NCBI GenBank assembly: GCA_018881555.1
Contig: JACAXG010000014.1
Location: 2,827,331-2,891,330 of the forward strand
From: Amblyornis subalaris
Taxonomy: Eukaryota; Chordata; Aves; Passeriformes; Ptilonorhynchidae
Length of the DNA stretch: 64,000 bases
Direction of reading: 5' to 3'
Part shown: one piece after another, positions 38,508-51,800 of the stretch
How positions within the stretch are numbered: the stretch's first letter is position 1
How the letters are laid out: each line of letters opens with the position of its first letter
Notes under the pieces: model-generated
Databases searched by the model: none
Seen by the model: only the letters and a program-made list of their open reading frames with translations
What the model was told of the DNA's origin: nothing
Program-made: the position numbers and the translations under genes

Positions 38508-41104
38508 TATGTTCTTTACCAGAATCCTCCAGGGGTTTTATTATTTCCAAGTGTTTTCACCTTCATAAATGGGTGACACGTCAGGATATGAACAAGAACC
38601 TATTTTCAGCCCTCTAGGGGTGATTGCAGGGCATCCATATGGTTTCTGCTCTGTGCTTGGTGCAACTACACCCGGACCCAAATATTTATTGGATGGAGCA
38701 TCCCAGGAATTATATGGCCCCTGAGAGAGCAGAGCTGGTGTTCCTGCCACAGTAAGTTATGTTAGAGCTAAATAATGTTACAACCCAAAGTTCACTGTGC
38801 TACAGGAAGTGTGGGAAAAGGTTTAAAGGGATCTTTTCTTTCCCAAAGGACCTATGTTTCTTCACCTTCCATCCTTGCAGTCTAAAAATGTTATCTCTAT
38901 TACCTCAACAATCTTTTTTTAAGGCTTTGCTGGTTATTTCTGTGTGCACGTAGGTTTGGGTGGCTTTTTTTCCTCTTTGCTCTCTTTTATGTGCGTGTGA
39001 AAAATGAATAAAAGCTGTGCCATAAAGGATATTTCATTAATAAAAGCTTCTCAGATCTTTATTAACCACTAGTGGCGTTAGTCAGGGAGAAAGGAAAATT
39101 CCTCACAGTCAGAATTCCCACGTTGATCCTCTGAGCAAAAAGNGTAAAAAACAGCTGCAATAAAAAAAAAAACAAAAGGGAAAATTCCAAGCTACTGCCT
39201 TCACTGGCTCATGATTATTTTACTTACATTTATCTGATGAAAACAAACACTTGCTATAAATGTAAAACAACACGATCTGAAGCCAAAGTGCTGGTGCCTG
39301 ACCCACCCTGGAACCATTTCCACCACCCAGACTGCAGCCCCTGCCAGCATTCCCTGCTTTCCCCTCATATTTTGTATATTTGTGACTAACCATGCACTCC
39401 AGAACTTTACACAAATGCTTCATTAAGGAACTTTTGATTAGTCATGAACGCTCTACAGCCACCAAGGGATTTGATGAATATTAAAAATTTCTGCTGTTTC
39501 ATCTTCCCATGAAAAAGATTGACGCCGACAAATAATCACGTCCTTTCTGTAGTTTCGGAGTCCATGTCTGCGGTTAACCAAACACAGACAGGAATGGTAT
39601 TTTGGGGATAATAATTCTAAAGAAAATGAGCCCCAAGTTGCCAAGGACTCAGACTTGGACTGCAACCTGTGGCAGAGGATTCGGTTTTAGATGGACTGAG
39701 AGTCTTATGATGGTTCTTGTCATGACAATCGAAGTCTGAAGAACCAGAGGAAACATACAGTGAGGAAAACATTTTTGTGCTCCAAAAGTGAGGATTATAT
39801 TGAGGTTCAACAGCATGAAGAGAAGTGCTTTCGATAAATTATTCCAAATACTTCAACAACCTTGGTTTATAAACAATGGTTAAATTACANTTAGGAAATA
39901 AACCCAACATTTGCTGTCTCTTGCTGCTTTTTCCTAGCGGAGGACATTGGGCACCTCTGCTGGTGCTCACTGACCCTCTGCACCCCNCGGGAAGGACAAA
40001 GCTGATGCTGAGCTGTGCTTCAGTGGAGTTGCTGGAGTTTAACCCAACACATTTGAGACACCTCAATTCTGCAGGAACAGGAGTTGATTTTCCACTAACT
40101 GAGATAATTTCCTCGGGTTCANTGGAGACACTCCTTATTCATATACTTGAGAAAAAGGAAGGCCCACAGTGTTTGCAATAAACTTTGCTTTTTTGCCTGA
40201 AGATAAAGCAACCAGCATTACATTTGCAGCAGGAACAGCCACNGCCTCCATCCTATTGATTTTCCATGCTGCTGCAGATCTGGAATATTGTCTGCTCCTG
40301 CCCAGCTGGAGGTGTTCGGTGAATTTCCGAGATTTAAATATTTATTGCNATTTCAGTAATTTCTCCGAGTTTCCCCGAGTTTTTCAACTTGTCTGATCTC
40401 CACCTATGGGGAGGAAAACTTTTAAAGCTGCCAAAAGCCAAAGTATTTTTAGAGAGGGCATCATGTATTGATTATTGCCAAATCTCAGTGGACTAAGACA
40501 CTCTGTTATTGTCAGCATTTTTATTGCTGCCACTGCTTTTTCTTCTTTCCCTTTAATGGTTACAAGTGACTCTAATATATTTGAGACCAAACTCTTCTAT
40601 CAGCTAGAAGGCACTGGGAACTTTTCCTAAGAACCACATCAAGCTTCAAGAGACAGAAAAATGAATATATTTGCTGTGTTTNTGTTTCTATCGCCCATTG
40701 CAGAGAAGAAGAAATGCTATTTCTNTTTGTTTTGACAAGCAAGGAGAATAATCTCGTTCTTCTCTTGATCTCGCTATCCCTTCACAGATTACAGTTATCT
40801 CANATGTAATGTAAAAATCTCATGGACATTGAAATGCGTGAAGGGTAGACAGGAAAACATTCATCAGGATGCAGGGAAACAAGAATTCGTCAAGGGAATT
40901 GGGCCCAGAAAACACAGGGGGAATTTGGCAATGAGGAAGATTCTGCCCATCTGGAAAATGTNGTGAAAAGCTCAATTTGATGCACATCTGAAAGGCAAAG
41001 CCCTCCTTGTTCTGCTCTCCTCTCTCTGTTTCTTGTCAATATTTACCCTCTCAAACCCAACCCTGCACAGAGCATGAGACAAAAAGATTTGTTAGGTCTT
41101 GGGC
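38508..41104. other. Intergenic, no gene seen
   Basis: About 2.6 kb with frequent single N bases from 39,143 onward. CCACTAGTGG at about 39,066 is a small palindrome. No exon recognised. Confidence 0.65.
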
Positions 41105-41512
41105 CCAGACTGTTCATGGTCCTATGAGGAGCAGCTGGGGGAGCTGGAAGGGGGCTCAGCCTGGAGAAAAGGAGGCTCAGGAGGGACCTTCTGGCTCTGC
41201 ACAACTCCTGACAGGAGGGGGCAGCCNGGGGGGNTNGGGCTCTGCTCCCAGGGAACAGGGACAGGAGGAGAGGGAACAGCCTCAAGCTGGACCAGGTTGG
41301 GCATCAGGAGGAATTTCTCTATGGAAGGGGTGGTCAGGCATTGGAAGGGGCTGCCCAGGGAGGTTTGGAGTGCCCATCCCTGCAGTGTCCAAGGAAGGGC
41401 TGGACGTGGCACTCAGTGCCCTGGGCTGGGGACAAGGTGGGGNTTGGTCACAGGTGGGACTCNGTGATCCTGGAGGGCTTTTCCACCCTTAATGCTTCTG
41501 TTTTTCTATGAT
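41105..41512 (+). mobile_element. CR1 LINE 3' portion
   Basis: About 400 bp of plus-strand CR1: GGAGAAAAGGAGGCTCAGGA, GGACCTTCTGGCTCTGCACA, CAGGAGGAATTTCTCTATGG, GGGCTGCCCAGGGAGGTTTG, GTGTCCAAGGAAGGGCTGGA, CTGGAGGGCTTTTCCACCCT, ending near TTCTGTTTTTCTATG. Five N bases, three of them clustered in G-runs at 41,227-41,236. The 161-codon and 122-codon frames here are translations of this repeat. Confidence 0.93.
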
Positions 41513-41997
41513 CTTCCTGGCCAGTAAAATTTTATTTCTGTATTTATCTTCGTGAAACAGCTTTTTATCTCTCCTGCTTTCGTTTGTTAAAAAAAAAGAA
41601 AATCATATCAGAAATGTTCTTCTTCTTTCATGCCATAATTTGGCATAGACCCTGACATTAAGCAGACCTTTTTTTTAGATACTGATAGCACATCTCTGTT
41701 CCCAAACAGACCAGATAACCTAGGCCACTGCAGTGAGAAGCTTATCTGTGGTGTTTCTGCCAGAGAAAGTGAAGTGCAACACAGGTCAACTAAATCTGGG
41801 CTGGTGCGAGAGAAAGGGAAAATTAATTGCAAAGCCCAGCTTACAACATCTCCAATAATGAACTTGTTCAACCCACTGTTCTCTCTGATTTTAACACCCA
41901 GGAGGCTGGAGCTGAGCCTGCTGCGTTCCAGCTGTGTGCACAGCCTGGCTCCCTGCAGGCATCATAAATGGTATTTTCATTCCTCCCTGCCCTCTCC

Positions 41998-42386
41998 GGG
42001 TCAGAGCTGTCAGCGGGGAGGCTGTGACAGATCAAACAGGAGCCCCAGCATCCCAGATTTCTGTGCTCCTGCAGTCTGAGACGTGCCATTCCCGTGTCTC
42101 GGTGTCCCTCGTCAAACAGCCTGGGACGGAGGGTGGGAACCGAGGGAGTCCCCGGGAGAGGAGCAGGAACGCCGCAGCTGCTTCCCAGGGGCGCGTGGAG
42201 GGAGCAGGAACCGCTCCAGGAATGAGGTGTGAGGAGCACTGGGCTCCACTTGAAAGGGCTTGAAGGAAACTCGCAGCTGCTCGAGTTGCTGAATGTGAGG
42301 GAGAGGAGAGCGGCTCCTCTGCTCCGNGCCAAGGCAAATCCTTGGGAAACGGGACGGGAATTGCTCAGGTACACACGTTACCAGCG
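41998..42386. other. CpG-rich patch with G-quadruplex motif
   Basis: I count 22 CpG in about 390 bp. A canonical G-quadruplex pattern lies on the plus strand at 42,123-42,146: four GGG runs with loops of 5, 1 and 6 bases. This could be a regulatory element or an unannotated promoter; no TATA box or exon is tied to it. Confidence 0.5.
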
Positions 42387-42971
42387 CTGGAAAATATTCC
42401 TTCTTCTCCTCCTCTCTGGTGGTTCCCATTGCTTAAGGAAGAGGAAACATGGAATGAGAGTTGGAGCTGTGAAACTCTAAAGATTTTAAAGCTCATTTGC
42501 TGATCTTCACCTGCTCTGGAGAGCTCCAACACCTCTGCAAAGTCAAAGCCTGACACTGCCATCGTGCTCATCCCTCAAAATAACCCAAATTATTTTAAAC
42601 GACTTCTGAGCAAAATCTAAAGCATTCCATTAATTCTCCACACCCAGAGAGCACTTACAGAGCAAATAACACNGATCACATCGGGAGTGTCCCCACTAAA
42701 CCCTTCCTAAAGCACAGCACAGGCCAGCAGGACAACTCCGAATTCACTCAGCAGAGCTCTCCTTTCTGCATTTGTNACACACAAACTTTGCACAAATAAC
42801 ATTATTTTCTTTTTTTTTTGCCTTCGCTTGTTATTCCCAGCGGCTTTTTTTTAGTGCTATTTTGCCATTTCTCACAAGTTTCTCTGCGCTGTAATTACGC
42901 CAGTCTGCCTTCCAAATATACTTTTTTTTTTTCTTTTTTTTTGGGTACTGAAATAGAAAGGTTGGGGCTGC

Positions 42972-43397
42972 ACGAAGAAAGGGAGAATAATTTCCACAGA
43001 ATTATTTCAGTGGCTTCGGGGACTGCACGCAATGTTTTTACAGCTTTCCATAGATTTTCCCCCTCTCCCTCTACTTGCACATATCTGGAAATCACTCAGG
43101 CGAAACGACATCCTGAACATCCCAGCCCAGGAAAAGAAACTGCTGCGCCTACAGGAGTGCAGCCTGCGTGGATATTTTACACCAGACAAGTGGTTATTGT
43201 CAGCGGGACTGGGAATAACTCGCCTGAACATCTCCAGGCTGGCTCCAGGACTGTGTAAGCAACACGAGCAGTGATGGAGGAGTCACGATATTTCCGCGGC
43301 AGCACAGCTCCCCGCAGACGTCAGCGGGTTTTATCAGGCTCACAGGGAATGTTCCCGCTGTTTATTGCGCTGGGGAGGTTCTGCCTCNAACAGCTCG
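42972..43397. other. CpG-rich patch with CRE half site
   Basis: I count 19 CpG in about 425 bp, densest at 43,290-43,330, where CCGCGG and the CRE half site ACGTCA (43,318-43,323) occur. No gene start is evident. Confidence 0.45.
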
Positions 43398-44892
43398 GGC
43401 CAGATTAGGCTTTTCAAAAGCCCTGATTCTTTGATTTCATATTTTAATGCTTTTTTTTCGACTCGTGGGTCCGAAGGGTGTTTTTGAAAATTTTTTGTCA
43501 GAAGCAAACGGAGAGGCAAAATATTTCCCAGAGGTTGCTCTGAAGTCCAAAATTTCGTATAATTTTGGGACTGAAATGTGTAAACAGCATGATTAGGCAA
43601 CATAACAAATGCCATATAAGAAAAAACCCCTAAAAATTAAGTTTCTAATATTCTGAGCAGACTTTGGGACTGGTACTATTTAAAGCTATAAACTCCAGCT
43701 CTCTTCAGATAACCGAGAGAAATCCACTGAACTGTCTGCACTGGAGATTCAGAGAGATCTACATTAAAATCTTTGTTCATCAGTATGGGAGGCCAGCTCT
43801 CCTGCATCAGCTCGAAACTCCCCCTCCAGCAAGGTTATAGAGTGGCATTATAATTTCATAATAGGATGTAGTGAGGCATAGGATGAGCACAGTATTCCTG
43901 GTACGTACAGGACCGCCTGGAACCGAAGGCACGAGGAGGTGCCTCCCATTAAACGATGGCAAACGACACAGCCCAGCTAAAAAACTGACTCAGAACCTGA
44001 TGCAGCAAAGANCTTCAGCTCAAGCCCATCCTTTTCCAGCAAAGCACTTATTTTTGTGGGTAGCTCTAAGCACCAGCATAAGTCAGTGGATTTGAACAGG
44101 GCTTTGCTGCATAGATGTTTGTTGAAACCAAAACCGGGAGAAGAGTTTAGCAAAGGGCACCCAGCTCTCCTGGCAGAGGCCAGGAAACATCAGCTCCTAC
44201 ATTCCCTGCCCTCTCTCAACACCCTGGAGCAGAGATGAGGTTCTGCTCCCTGACTCTCAGCTCGTTTGCTGGCCAAGGGACAGGGCTGTCACCGTGCCAG
44301 GCTGGGGAGGAGTCGCCTCTGCCTCTGCCAGAGCAGCTTCCCTCTGGTACGTNCCCCAGGGCCTGGCATTCCTGCCATTCCCTTCCATTTCCCGCTCGCT
44401 CCCGCCCCAGGATAACTCCCTCCTCACTCCTGGGAGCACAGCGGGGACAGCAATCAGATATCTGACTCCATTTCCTTCCAGGCACCTGCTTGAAGCAGGA
44501 TTAGGGGGATAACAAGCTAAACCTGCCCCTGCCAGGTCTGCGAGAGGCACTTGCACTCCAAGTATTCCGCATCACATACGATCCAGGACTGCAGTAATCC
44601 TGCCGATGGCAATTTACTCACACACAGAGGACAAAAAATAAATAAAGAAATAAATAAAAATCCATNTTTTAAAGTCATAGCCCAGCAAGTGATCTCCACA
44701 GCTGGCACACTGGGCTTGGCAGTGTCACACGTCCTGTTTGTGACANGGGGAGAAGTTTGGAGGAGCAGGTGCATCATCCCACCCTGGGCTCTGTTCCCAT
44801 CCACCACTCCTGGCACAGACCCTCAGGAGCAAGGTGGAGCTGCTGAGGTCTCTCTGGTTTGTGAGACTCTTGTTTTATAATATAACATTGAT

Positions 44893-45037
44893 GTCATAGA
44901 ATAGTTTGGATTGGAAGGGACCTTAAAGATCATCTCGTTCCACCCTCTGCCATGGGCACCTTCCACTAGACCAGGTTGCTCTAAGCCCNTTCCAACCTGG
45001 CCTTGAACTCTTCCAGGGATGTGGCATGAAGAACTAG
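44893..45037 (-). mobile_element. CR1 LINE 3'-end relic
   Basis: GTCATAGAATAGTTTGGATT, GGAAGGGACCTTAAAGATCA, CTAGACCAGGTTGCTCTAAG, CAACCTGGCCTTGAACTCTT, CCAGGGATGTGGCATGAAGA: about 145 bp of reverse-complement CR1, with a short deletion after CCATGGGC. Confidence 0.95.
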
Positions 45038-45755
45038 ATATGTCCCTAAAAGCCCCTTTCTAACAGTAAGAAACTGCTCAAAAACAAATGAAACCAATTA
45101 GCAAAACAAGACAGCTCTCAAGAGTGTTAAATCCAGATCACTCACCCCAGATGAGGACAGGAGGCAGCTGATGGCCAAAGATTTTGGTCTCTGAGTTCTC
45201 GGCTGAAATGCCCTGGCTGAGTTGGTGGCTGTATTACAGCATTATTTACAGACACTGTGAAATCTCAGGCATAATAAATCCAGGGAAAGAGCTCCCGAAA
45301 TCGAGAGGGAAATTCGCACTTCATTGAATTCGGTGTCAGCTTCCATTAAATTCAAAGGGACATGAGAGTCTTCACGGGGTTACTGAGCATCTGTAAACAC
45401 TTCCAAGCGTGCCCCAAGTTACAGGTTTATTTTTCAGTTCAAAAAAAATTGCCCAGGCAGAGAAATGTTTATTTCTTATTACAGAAATACGAGAGCAAAG
45501 AAGAATGAAACAAGAGGCTCCATAAGTGGGCAAAGACATCCAAAAAATTGATCAAAATATTAGGATACTTGGGGGGCTACACAGTTTAGGAACCTCACTG
45601 GATGTGGGGAACCTATTCTAACGTGATTTATGCCTATTTTTTACAGTTCTTGACGGCACATTTTCATTCCAGCGTGGCCTCAAAGGCTCTCGACATCCTC
45701 ACATTTCAGGTCTGAGGGGCTCCACACTGAGGCTCTGGACAAATGGAGATGTTCT
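45038..45755. other. Intergenic, no gene seen
   Basis: About 700 bp between two CR1 relics with no recognisable element. Confidence 0.65.
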
Positions 45756-45890
45756 CAGAATCACAGAGTGCCTCAGGTTGCAAGGAACCTCCAGAGATCA
45801 CTTGGTCCAACCCTTCTGCCCAAGCAGGACCACCTTTGCACCCTCCCTTCGGAGATTTACACACTTTAATAAGATCACACCTCAGCCTTG
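45756..45890 (-). mobile_element. CR1 LINE fragment with internal deletion
   Basis: Starts CAGAATCACAGAGTGCCTCA, continues GGAACCTCCAGAGATCACTT and GGTCCAACCC, then jumps to a more internal CR1 block (GGAGATTTACACACTTTAAT, AAGATCACACCTCAGCCTTG). The intervening few hundred bases of the element are missing. Subfamily resembles the copy at 22,285-22,825. Confidence 0.82.
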
Positions 45891-48800
45891 AGTGATTAAT
45901 TAATATAAACCCCTTCAGCCTTCAACTGCGAGGCTTCCATTGACTTCAGTCACCTTTAGATGAGGTGCAAAATATTGAAGCAATTGGCAGCAAAAAAAAA
46001 TCTTAGAGAATGAAATCATAAAGTGACTGAAAATAAAATAATGACGTTTTCTTAAATCTTGGGTTTAATTGCTATTCAGAGCTAAAAGGGCAAACACAAG
46101 AGCTAGGGAAAGGGAAAGCTCCTGTAGGCTGAAACTTTAATAGTTATAAACTACTTGGAGTGGTAGGAAAGGCAAAATGAAGAAAGAATTAAGAAATGAA
46201 CTGCAGCTGAATTCTGTGTATAGAAGCAACCACTATAGAAAATCAACTTCTCTCTCTCTTTTTTTATTTTTTTTTTCAATTTTTATTTTTAAGATAAAGC
46301 AAAACAATAGAGAAGAATCCCACTGATTTCTCAAAATTCCATAAGACTGGATAACTGTGCAGGCAACATGGAGAGGAAAAACAAGAAATAGAAAGGAAAG
46401 GGTGAAAAACACATGAGTAAGTGAAACCTANCTGATGCAAATTGCTACAGAAATTCAAAGGGAAAATTGAGAGATGACTTAGTTGTTACTGAGAGATATT
46501 AATTAATGACAAAGGAAAATGTTATGTGAATTTGGATTGAAAATGAAGATTAAAAAGCATCACAGTCAGGTGAAGTCTGGATTCTGATGTAGAAAAAAAT
46601 GGATGTGTTCTTATTGTTTGTGTTCATATTATGGAGCTTGCTGGGTTTTAATAATCTAAATATTGACCAGAATAAGTGTTAAACACACACACATACACAA
46701 AAGAAAGGCTATTTCATTACAGGAAATGCTTCTTCTCTTTAAAAATTTTCTTGATAAATGAGTTTTTTTCTTTGACTATTGCACAAACCCAGACCTGAAG
46801 CTCACTTTAATGTGGTTGTTGGAGACGTCGCACCTCAGGTTGGAATATTTGAGGGACCGAGGGAGCAGCAAAAAGTTTTCCTCCCTAAAGCAGGTGGAAG
46901 GGAAGGAAAACTGCGGTGTCAGCAGCTCTGCCCCCTCCGTGGCTGTGCCTGGCAGGACTGAGATCTGCCATAAATCAGGCACCGAGCTCCTCCAGTGCCT
47001 TCGAACCACTGCAGGGCCCGGGAGCAGCTCAGGTACCTGCCTGGGGGACCATAAAGTGAAGCCAAGCAGCCACGTCCTGATTCCCAAACAGTGCCTGAGG
47101 AGTCCCATAACTCAACCAGAAACACCCTCGGAGCAGCGCACGGATTTATTGCCAACCACAATTCATTTCTTTGTGTTTTATTTTACAAATTCTCCATTAC
47201 TTGCTTCAGTTGCGCCGAAATGGCCTCGTGTATTTCAAAGGGTTTCGGGCTGAGCTCGTACTCNGCTTTTCTGTGTCGAGAAATATTCAGACAATTGAAC
47301 AATCAGATTACTGAGAAGCTGTTAAGTGCCTCGTGATGCAAGGAAGTGGGAGCTGTTTAAGGACTAATGTGAAAAATGGCAAATTATATGCTATCAGGTG
47401 GGTCTGAAAGGGAAAAAAGGAGGAATAAGTCAATATGATTAGACAGGGCTATATTCAATAAGCACAATTTTGGTTTGAAATTGTGCAGGAAGAGTTTTAT
47501 TCCTTAGCAGATTTTTCCTTTGGATTATAGAAGATACCTCTGCTCTGCAAGATGTGTTTTGCCTTTGCAATCCTCATAGCTATAAAGATAATCTGATTGA
47601 AAAGAATTGGATGCACAGAAATGAGGGGTTTTTTTTTGTTAGCTTTCAGAAATTAAAATGGATTCTCTGTATTAAAAATTGCAGAGATTATTTATACAAG
47701 AAGCGCCCAATCAATCATTTTTCAAGCAGAAATGCTGTCAAAAAGCAAAATGTTGAATTAATGATCATTATTTGGCGGCTCTGCACAGGTTTCTCTGGAA
47801 TGAGGAGTTGTTGAGTTCATTTGAGTGGACAGAGCACAAAGCCATTGCTTTGAACAGCTGGTAACTTTGGCCAAAGGACTAAGTGAGCATTTGCCCAGAA
47901 AAACTGAGTAAAATTAACTGCAATGTCTGTGTTTTGCTGCATTTTATTGATGGGGATCAACCAGGCCCTCGGTTCTCAACTAAGTCTGCTCCATCTGAGG
48001 CTAAAAAAGTAGNTAAATATTAACAGAGGAATTCCCACAGCACAAACTGAGGCATGGGAGGTTTAAACCAGTTTGTTCTTTTTTTGCACAAACTCTGAAG
48101 AGATCCAGCAGTGTCAGAGACTTCCTGCTAGAACAAGAGCTTGTTTGGAATTCTTATGGGATATGCTGGCCACAGAAAATTCATTAAATCCAGCTTTCCA
48201 ACACCGAGGTTCTGCTCCAGCTGCCAAACTTTCACTCCCCAATCCCAAAAATGCCTCCCCTCCATAGCACCATCATTTCTGGGTTGTACAAGTAAACAGC
48301 CTGAGTTTATCTTCCCAAAATTCTTCCACTCTAGAACACATTTAGGTTGCACTGAAAGTNTGAATCTGGCTTAGAAGGGAGTGGGAAATGGGCAATGCAG
48401 AATATTCAGTAATCCATGGGTCATGTGCTCATAAAAGTGAAAAAAGCTTTATATCAGAAAATACTTTTTATAATACATACACAAAATATGGCAGAAACTG
48501 TGTTTTTAAACAGTCTCCAGGGTGGAAACGCAATCAATGTTTATTAATACTGGAAAAAGAATCTAAATGTTTATGGTGTTAAAGATGTCAAAAGAATTTC
48601 TCAGACTCCCCATTTCCATTGAAATTTAAGTCAATGACAAACTATTAAGACATTTTCATGAAGACCAAAGGATTGCAAGGAAAATGTAAAAATACTTTTA
48701 ATTACAGCATTTCCTGCCATTATCTATATATTTACAGAAGCAGATCCACCCTACAGAAAGGTGGCAAGTATTTGTATGAAGCAAGGTGAAGAAGGTCACC

Positions 48801-51800
48801 AAAATTGCACATTCTGTGGAAAATGGGGAATATGGGCGCTGTAATTATTGGATCAAATTGCCAGGGAATTGTAAAGAGGATCAGAGGGTAAAAAGATAAT
48901 TAGCAGATCAAAGGGTGAGAAGCCAAGTGTTGAAATAAAGTGGTAGCAATAGAGACAGCTAAAGAGGAATTATTGACCAATAATTGTATTGCTTTAGGCA
49001 GTGTGTGCTTTGATAGAGCCATTATTAAGAAGGTTTTTAATGGACTAATCTGTTTTTATAAATGTGGAGTTATGGATGTCAAATGCCATGAATTCATTGC
49101 AGAGCCAGAGTGCAGTGGCTGTTCCCTGGTTTGTGGGAGTTTGTAACCAGTGCCAGTGGAAAAGAAAAGGAATTCAGGCTGCAGGGCTTGGATAAGTGGT
49201 CAAGGGACCTTCCTTTGACTGGAGAAACAACACAGAGTGGGATTTTCAGGGATTTGCCATAAGAATTGTTCCTGAATCAACAGAAATTGCAGAGTTTATT
49301 CTGGAGTGGGTGACATCCTGGGCTAAAACCCCCACTGCTCTTTTATTCTCTTCCCTGCAGGCTGAGTTTTGTCTCTTTGCAGTCTGGACTAACAAATCCC
49401 AGGCTTGGGAGCTCCTGGAGGGGTTTGTTGTCAAGACCCCTCTCCGGAAAGGAATATTTGGAAATGTTGGTATTAATATTTTAAATAATACCTGCTCTGA
49501 GTGTGGATAAGGATGGGAAATACCACAGAGGATCAGATTTATGGCACAATGAAACTCATCTGTTGAGAGCCTTGGAGAGGGAACAGAGGATCCTCAGGTG
49601 GGCTGAAGACTCTGCCAGTTTTTCCAGGGATTGGCAAAGGATAATTTTGGTTTCTACTTCCATTTTTCAGAGTCCATTTACTCACAAATAATAGAAACAT
49701 GGAATATGTAAAGGAAATGGTGTTTGTAGCTAGCACCTAATGGATTTTTCTCTGCAAACAGGAGCAGATAAATACAATTTGTTCACATCTTTACCCTCCC
49801 ATTTAGCTCATCATTAAGAGACATCTGTGCCAAAANAAAAGAATGTTCTGAGGTGTGGATTTTTTTTTTTCTTAAATAGTAAATACCTCCCAGATTATTA
49901 AGTGATAGGGAAGATTGAAAATGCCAGTCAAAGGAGCTCTTGTGCTTCTGCTGAAGGCAACAACAAAATTTTAATTAACTGAAAGTCACCCAATGATCTA
50001 AAAGTGGGAGTGCTGTGTCATTCCCAGAGATAGGTGGATATAGAAATTTTATGGAATGGAGGCAGTGGTGAGTGTTTAGGTATCAAATTGCAGTTTTGGT
50101 TTGTAATAATCATTTTTGCAACCAGAATTATACCCACAGTGAGAGCTTCAGGATTGAGCTCTTTTAAGAGCAGAGATGGGGAAAATTCTAACTGTGCTCA
50201 TCACTGTAGCACTGAAACATGAAATGGGATGCAGGTCTAAATAAAAAATATGATGAAAGATAAAGCAGCATTTTTTTTTCTGCAGTTCTAACTCTTAATT
50301 AAAAAATANAATAATTTAAACATATTTGTTATAAATCAGGAAAAATGAGGCATGGCTAAGGTTATTTAATGACTGATGTAATCTCAACTAGCAGTACCTA
50401 TAACATTTATATCTCTGTAAGTAATGAGTGAGAAAAGTTTAATGTTTCCAAAGTATCATTTTGGACGCATAATTCCAGCTGGTTCTCCCAGTCCTAAATA
50501 AGATGCTTGTGAATTACTTTCTAAACAATTCTCGATAAATGATCAGTTACATCTTTTGCTGCTTTTTCTGGGTTAAAACCCTAATTTTNTCACATATGAG
50601 ATGATAAAATGGGATCAGTCTTAAAAAGCAGTTGAAATATATCTATTTTGTAAGGAATGGTGCTGCACAGCCTGTGCTGGAGAGAGGCTGATAAGGTGAC
50701 CAGGCATCCTGCAAGAGGGAATTTCCTTGGGAAGATGGAGAGGTGTGGGGAGAACTCCTCTCTGCCTACACCCTCTTACCACTTCTGTCTAACTGAGGGC
50801 TTATAAATACTTTATAAATTAATTAACCCCAGCACTCCCAAGCTCTGAGAACCACTTACACCTTTCATAACTGTTTCTATTAATAGTGGCTAAAATGGAA
50901 CAGAGTTGAAAAGGTCAGAAGCTGGTATCCTTTTCCAGNCAAATACATGGATTTGGAAGGAATAGATAGATAATTTGCAATACAACAATGATTTAGCACA
51001 GCAATAATTTCCTGTCTAGCTCCAGATCCCTGAAAAGAACGCCAGGATTTTTAAAAAGCAATACATGCCGGGACCAGATTCCGTAAATCCCCAGAGACAG
51101 ACCCCACATCCTCTGTAAATATCCTCAAGCTATCAGGGAGGAAACTTTTCCATTGTCTACTTTTGTGCAGCAGACCCTGTGAGGGAATTAAGCTTCATTT
51201 CTCCTCCTGCTTCTCCCCAAACTCACCGAAATCATTGTGTGACTAAACCCGCCCCTAGCCCGGCGCTTCCTACAACGTGCCTGGAGCCTTGTTCCATCTC
51301 ACCTGCCATCCCATTAAAAGCCTCTCCCAACTTTGCACCTGCACTAATTATGGATCCATGTCGCTGCTCTGCAGCCATTGAGCCCATGAGTTCGAGCTGT
51401 GAGCAGTGCAGCTCACCTGGTTCATCAGCAAAGCGCCTGGAGCTTTCCGTGCTGAACCAGGATCACCGCGCTCCAGGATTTCAGCGGGGGTCGGGCAGGA
51501 ATCATCCTGTCTCACCGANCATGCCGAAGCGGCCAGTTGTGGTTGTTCCTAAAACCCGGCCCTAAAACAACCGAAATCCGTGGAAAAGCTTTTGGAATTT
51601 TCACTGGGAATAACTCGTTTGGCTGAGGTGCTGATTTATGTCGGAAAGTTCTGTGAGAATTTTATTCTTCGGNAAAGACAAAGGAGATACTGAGGTGGTG
51701 TTTTCCAAGTGTAACACATAAAATTCCAGCTCCATGTCGCTGACAAAGGCTGGGAANGCGCTGTTGAGAGGCAGCTGGTGCTGGACCTATATTTCTATGG

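Larger units (their letters stand above)
41513..44892. other. Intergenic with two CpG-rich patches, no gene seen
   Basis: About 3.4 kb with a markedly higher CpG content than the rest of the left part. It contains the patches at 41,998-42,386 and 42,972-43,397, T-rich runs at 42,921-42,944 and an AAAT microsatellite at 44,639-44,658. Open frames (168, 146 codons) follow base composition and resemble no known protein. Confidence 0.6.

Noticed and set aside
39066..39076. CCACTAGTGGC as a possible CTCF core
   Set aside because: Positions after CCACTAG do not fit the CTCF consensus; it is a simple palindrome.
41007..41492. 161-codon plus-strand frame
   Set aside because: It lies almost wholly in the CR1 3' portion at 41,105-41,512 and contains five N positions.
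48940..49691. Three consecutive plus-strand frames, with an acceptor-like TTCCCTGCAG inside
   Set aside because: The frames lie in three different phases without matching donors, and the peptides resemble no family.
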